Origin: Loxodes magnus
Taxonomy: Eukaryota; Ciliophora; Karyorelictea; Loxodida; Loxodidae
Reading direction: 5' to 3'
DNA: 64,000 nucleotides
Assembly: GCA_946699065.1 (NCBI GenBank)
Contig: CAMPDV010000540.1
Span: 124,001 to 188,000 of the forward strand
Part shown: in pieces, positions 60,836 to 64,000 of the stretch
Position numbering within the stretch: the first letter of the stretch is position 1
How the letters are laid out: each line of letters opens with the position of its first letter
Notes under the pieces: model-generated
What the model was told of the DNA's origin: nothing
The model's input: the letters and a program-made list of their open reading frames with translations, nothing else
The model's database searches: none
Translations under genes and position numbers: made by a program

Positions 60836-61313
60836 GAACTTAAAACTAAACTTCGCTTTCTTCATGCCTTCATAATAGCTAAAATGTCACGCCAATCATC
60901 CACCGACGAAACTCAAAGCTTAACTCAAAGATTAAGAAAATGAATAATAACTTAAATAAGCTAAAGAGGAAATCTTAATTGCTAAAAAGGTATTATTATT
61001 TTGACTAAAAACTCTTTTTACATAAGTTATAGCTATCTTGCTTATTACGAATTTCAAGCAAAAATATATCAAAATCAAAAGAAAGTTTACTTGACTTTCA
61101 CAGTTGACCACAAAGATAACAATTAAACAAGTTTATATTTAGTCAGTAGTATGACAGCATATTATTTAATTTGTAATAGAATAAAAGTTAAAGTATTGCT
61201 TTTATTTCTAAATTACTCTTATTTACCTTTAAATTTATTAATATTCTACTTATATTTATTCAAAATTAACTGCAAGCTTATCACAATTTTATCCTTTAAT
61301 GCTTAATTTTGAA

Positions 61314-62027
61314 TTTAGGTAGATCTTTATAAGTTTAATCAATTAAATTTAGTTTAAGGCTATTTTTAGGATAAATCCGCTTGATAAAAAGGAAATAATT
61401 GAATTCTAGATTTGGGGAAAAGTTTTGCTAAAAAGTTCTAAAAGGTTTAGAAAGAGAAACTGAAAGGATAAGAATGAAGATAAGTGTTATTATTTAAACA
61501 GCTAGATCTTTAATAATCTCCTGTATTATAGTGCTATATTTACCACTTCAGGACCATCAAATAATGTTCTGCATAAGAATAAACAATTATCATTAATACT
61601 GCTTAGAGGTTTAGGATTCTTACAGTATTACTAGAGTATGATTAGTTAATACTATATACCTGCAACTTTTGTATAGAAGAAATAGTTTCTTAAATAGAAT
61701 CTTTATGTGAATAATTGTCTTATATTGAGGTAAATCCTAATTAGTTTATTATAATAAGACATATAGCAGAACCAATAGATCTATGATAAAAATTAAGCAA
61801 TAACAGGAAATTGCCAAATTTTAGCCTTTGAGTATCTTTTAATTTAATCAGAGACTCACTTGAACCATCCTATTCAACTTGATAGGTTTTTAGAATAGTA
61901 AATAACTATTTTTAATGCGTTTAATTGGAAATAAGCAATAGTTTAACTTAGAGATAATATTCTTCAGAAAGTAATAGAGTCATTCTTGTGTCTTATAGAT
62001 GAAAGTATATGCTATTTAAATTATTGA
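61314..62027 (+). CDS. Probable gene of unknown function, alpha-helical
   Basis: A 238-codon plus frame ends at TGA 62025-62027. It reads as a helical soluble protein: NPLDKKEIIEFQIWGKVLLK, then FEYLLIQSETHLNHPIQLDR, then FNAFNWKQAIVQLRDNILQK near the C-terminus, ending ESFLCLIDESICYLNY. Start not identified. The pattern of hydrophobic spacing resembles helical repeat proteins but no family is recognised. Confidence 0.45.
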
Positions 62028-64000
62028 CTAGCAAAAATGTAGCTCTAATATTTCTTTCTTACTCTAGACCATGAAAAGGTTCAATCACACAACAAAAAAT
62101 TGGAAGACATGATAATAAAATTTAACTTCAGTCAAAATTTTATGTTTCTACTTAAAGCTTGAAAGAACTCCTTAACATTTTTAGCGACTTTAATAATCCT
62201 ATCTATAGAGGTTTCTGGCAAATCCAGAGGTTTTTCTACATTTTTTTTAGATAATCAGCTTAGATTATGTCAAATTAAGGAAATACTGTCACGTTTTGTA
62301 AAATTACTGAAAATCTATTTCCTAATCTTGCTACACAAAGATTAGTAGAAAAATCTTAAAAGAAGAATAATAAATAATAGGCAGAATCACAAGACTAAAT
62401 AAAGCAGACTAGAAAAGTTAAACAATTGAGGCAAGAAATTAATAAATTTAGTTAATAAAACGATTACTAAAGAATATCCACTAGATGGAAAGCATAAGCA
62501 TGCAAAGCTAAAGAAAGAAATCTCTTATTAATTCAAACCGAAAAAACATCTAGAAACTCATTTGGCCATAAAAAAGAAATTTCCTATGATAAATACTAGC
62601 AGATTGGTATTTATTAGAAGATTAAAGAATCTTGCATAGCAACTTAAATTTTTATCATCGCATGCAAATTTTCAGGAATTGCATATATGAAAATCTGGAT
62701 TTCTCTGCTTGTTAATCCTGAAAAGTTTAAGTAAATAAAGAAAAGACTTTTGTCAAGATCGAAGACATACTTATAATTTAAAAGATCTGAACGAATTTAA
62801 AAAAAGAAATAAGGTATGACATTGATAAACTATAAGTAGCTATACAATCTAATTAAAGACAAAGATAATATTTCTCTAGCATGAATAACTAAATTATCTT
62901 ATCAATATTTATTTTATATAATATCAAGAGATGCTTTATTGAAGAAAATTAATATAGCGAAAAGTAAAATAATATAAATAACTTTATTCAAAAACTAGAA
63001 TATTGTACTTAAATAGTGTTCAAGGATACTTTATAAAAGTTTCAGTAATAGTTACAAGAAATTAAGAAGCTTTACCCACAAGTATTTCCTACAATTAGCA
63101 ATTAAGTAATTAAAACATAAGATACACAATGAATATAGGCAAGACTAATAAAAATGTTGCCTAAAACGTATAAAATTTAGAATATGATTCGAAAATTAGG
63201 AGATAAGATATTACTAAGCCAAATGATTTCCTTTACTATTTTGATTATTAGCTTGCGAAGCAATTAATTAAATAAAAGATTATATACTATAATGTTTGCT
63301 TACTCACTTAAATTGTTATCCTGCCAAAAAACTTAAAAACAATAATTTAGAATCAGTTTAATTACAAGTAAAGTTATGGTATAGATATAAGATTAATTCA
63401 AAACAGACAGTCAGTTAACTTTAAATGGATTCTGTAATTTTTGGATAAATTACATAAAAAGACAAAGCAAATTTTAAAGAACAGAATTAAGTCTCACTAA
63501 CTACTTTTGGTTAATAAGTGAAGGTAAATTTTCTAGATTTACTTAGCCTAGTTTAATAAGTAGAGCTCCTTTTATTTAAATAGCCTCCTACTAAATATTA
63601 TTCAACTCTATTTAATATTTCTTGTTCAATCTCCTTAATTAATCATAAAACTAGCATTAGCTAGCTTTTTTATAAGATTATTGATATTAATTTTTTGAAA
63701 TTGGATCATAGCTTAATTTTAAAATTTCTTTAAAGTTTAAAAACGCGCAAATTTATCAGTTAGGAAGAGAGAATCTACTTGATAGCAGAAAGACTATAAA
63801 AGAGAAAAGCTTATAGAGTTGAAGTTAATAAGTTAACTAATATTCAATGGAGTTCTTTTATGATTAGGGAATCAGAGATTTGACAAAAAGCTTTTTGCAT
63901 CGAATTATTTATTTCCTGTTATTGCCATTAATTAATTCAAAGCTTTTAGAAATTTTTTATCAAGTCAGCTTCCCTTTTTAATAGATTATTCCTGCTTTTC
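62028..64000. other. A-rich stretch with an unresolved plus-strand frame
   Basis: From about 62460 to 63190 one plus frame with only a couple of TGA codons gives a basic, aromatic-rich product (IKKRLLSRSKTYLQFKRSER). This may be a gene, but other frames are open too and no domain is seen. The rest of the window to 64000 holds nothing I recognise. Confidence 0.3.

Overview
The window is very AT-rich eukaryotic DNA that can only be read with a ciliate code in which UAA and UAG are glutamine and UGA is both tryptophan and the only stop (NCBI table 27, known from karyorelicteans such as Loxodes). Standard-code ORFs are mostly antisense or out-of-frame shadows. The evidence is direct: in WD40 repeats the KIWD tryptophan is usually TGA, Kelch and RING tryptophans are TGA, TAA/TAG sit where homologues have Q/K, and the recognised genes end in TGA (Arf-like, two NACHT-WD40 genes, RING-Kelch pair, reverse transcriptase). 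The code call is strong; placement in Karyorelictea is inference. Gene starts and short introns are hard to see, and under this code almost every A-rich frame is open, so genes without a domain or a diverged copy get low confidence.

Layout. Two segmental duplications are interleaved: A1 (about 1-3340, running into a tandem array to 6990), B1 (9587-15835), A2 (16962 or earlier to 20860), B2 (35608-41740). A1 and A2 each carry an intact RING-Kelch gene (903-2354 and 17779-19224, minus), part of a second minus-strand gene, and the start of a roughly 99-100 bp tandem array, long in A1 and contracted in A2. B1 and B2 carry a small WD40 gene region whose repeat number differs by exactly one unit, plus a coiled-coil protein region. 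Between A2 and B2 lie an aberrant Arf-family GTPase (21388-21930, minus), a Gag-like zinc-knuckle gene in two inverted copies (22030-22923 plus; 27678-28670 minus) flanking a multi-span membrane protein and a decayed WD40 gene, a REJ/GPS receptor-like gene (about 30133-32700, minus), and a 5'-truncated non-LTR reverse transcriptase (34324-35610, minus) joined to B2.

The right third is dominated by two divergently transcribed paralogues of about 1,700 residues (41530-46602 minus; 49049-54169 plus) with the order HEAT-like, NACHT NTPase, pentapeptide-like repeats, 14 WD40 repeats. Beyond 54.2 kb are several probable genes of unknown function.

Taken together the window looks like a fast-evolving accessory region: NACHT-WD40 receptors, short WD40 genes with copy-number change, and RING-Kelch ligases whose RING half is nearly invariant while the Kelch half has diverged, all amid duplications and mobile-element remnants. 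A recognition or immunity-like repertoire, as proposed for fungal NACHT-WD40 genes, is an attractive but unproven reading.
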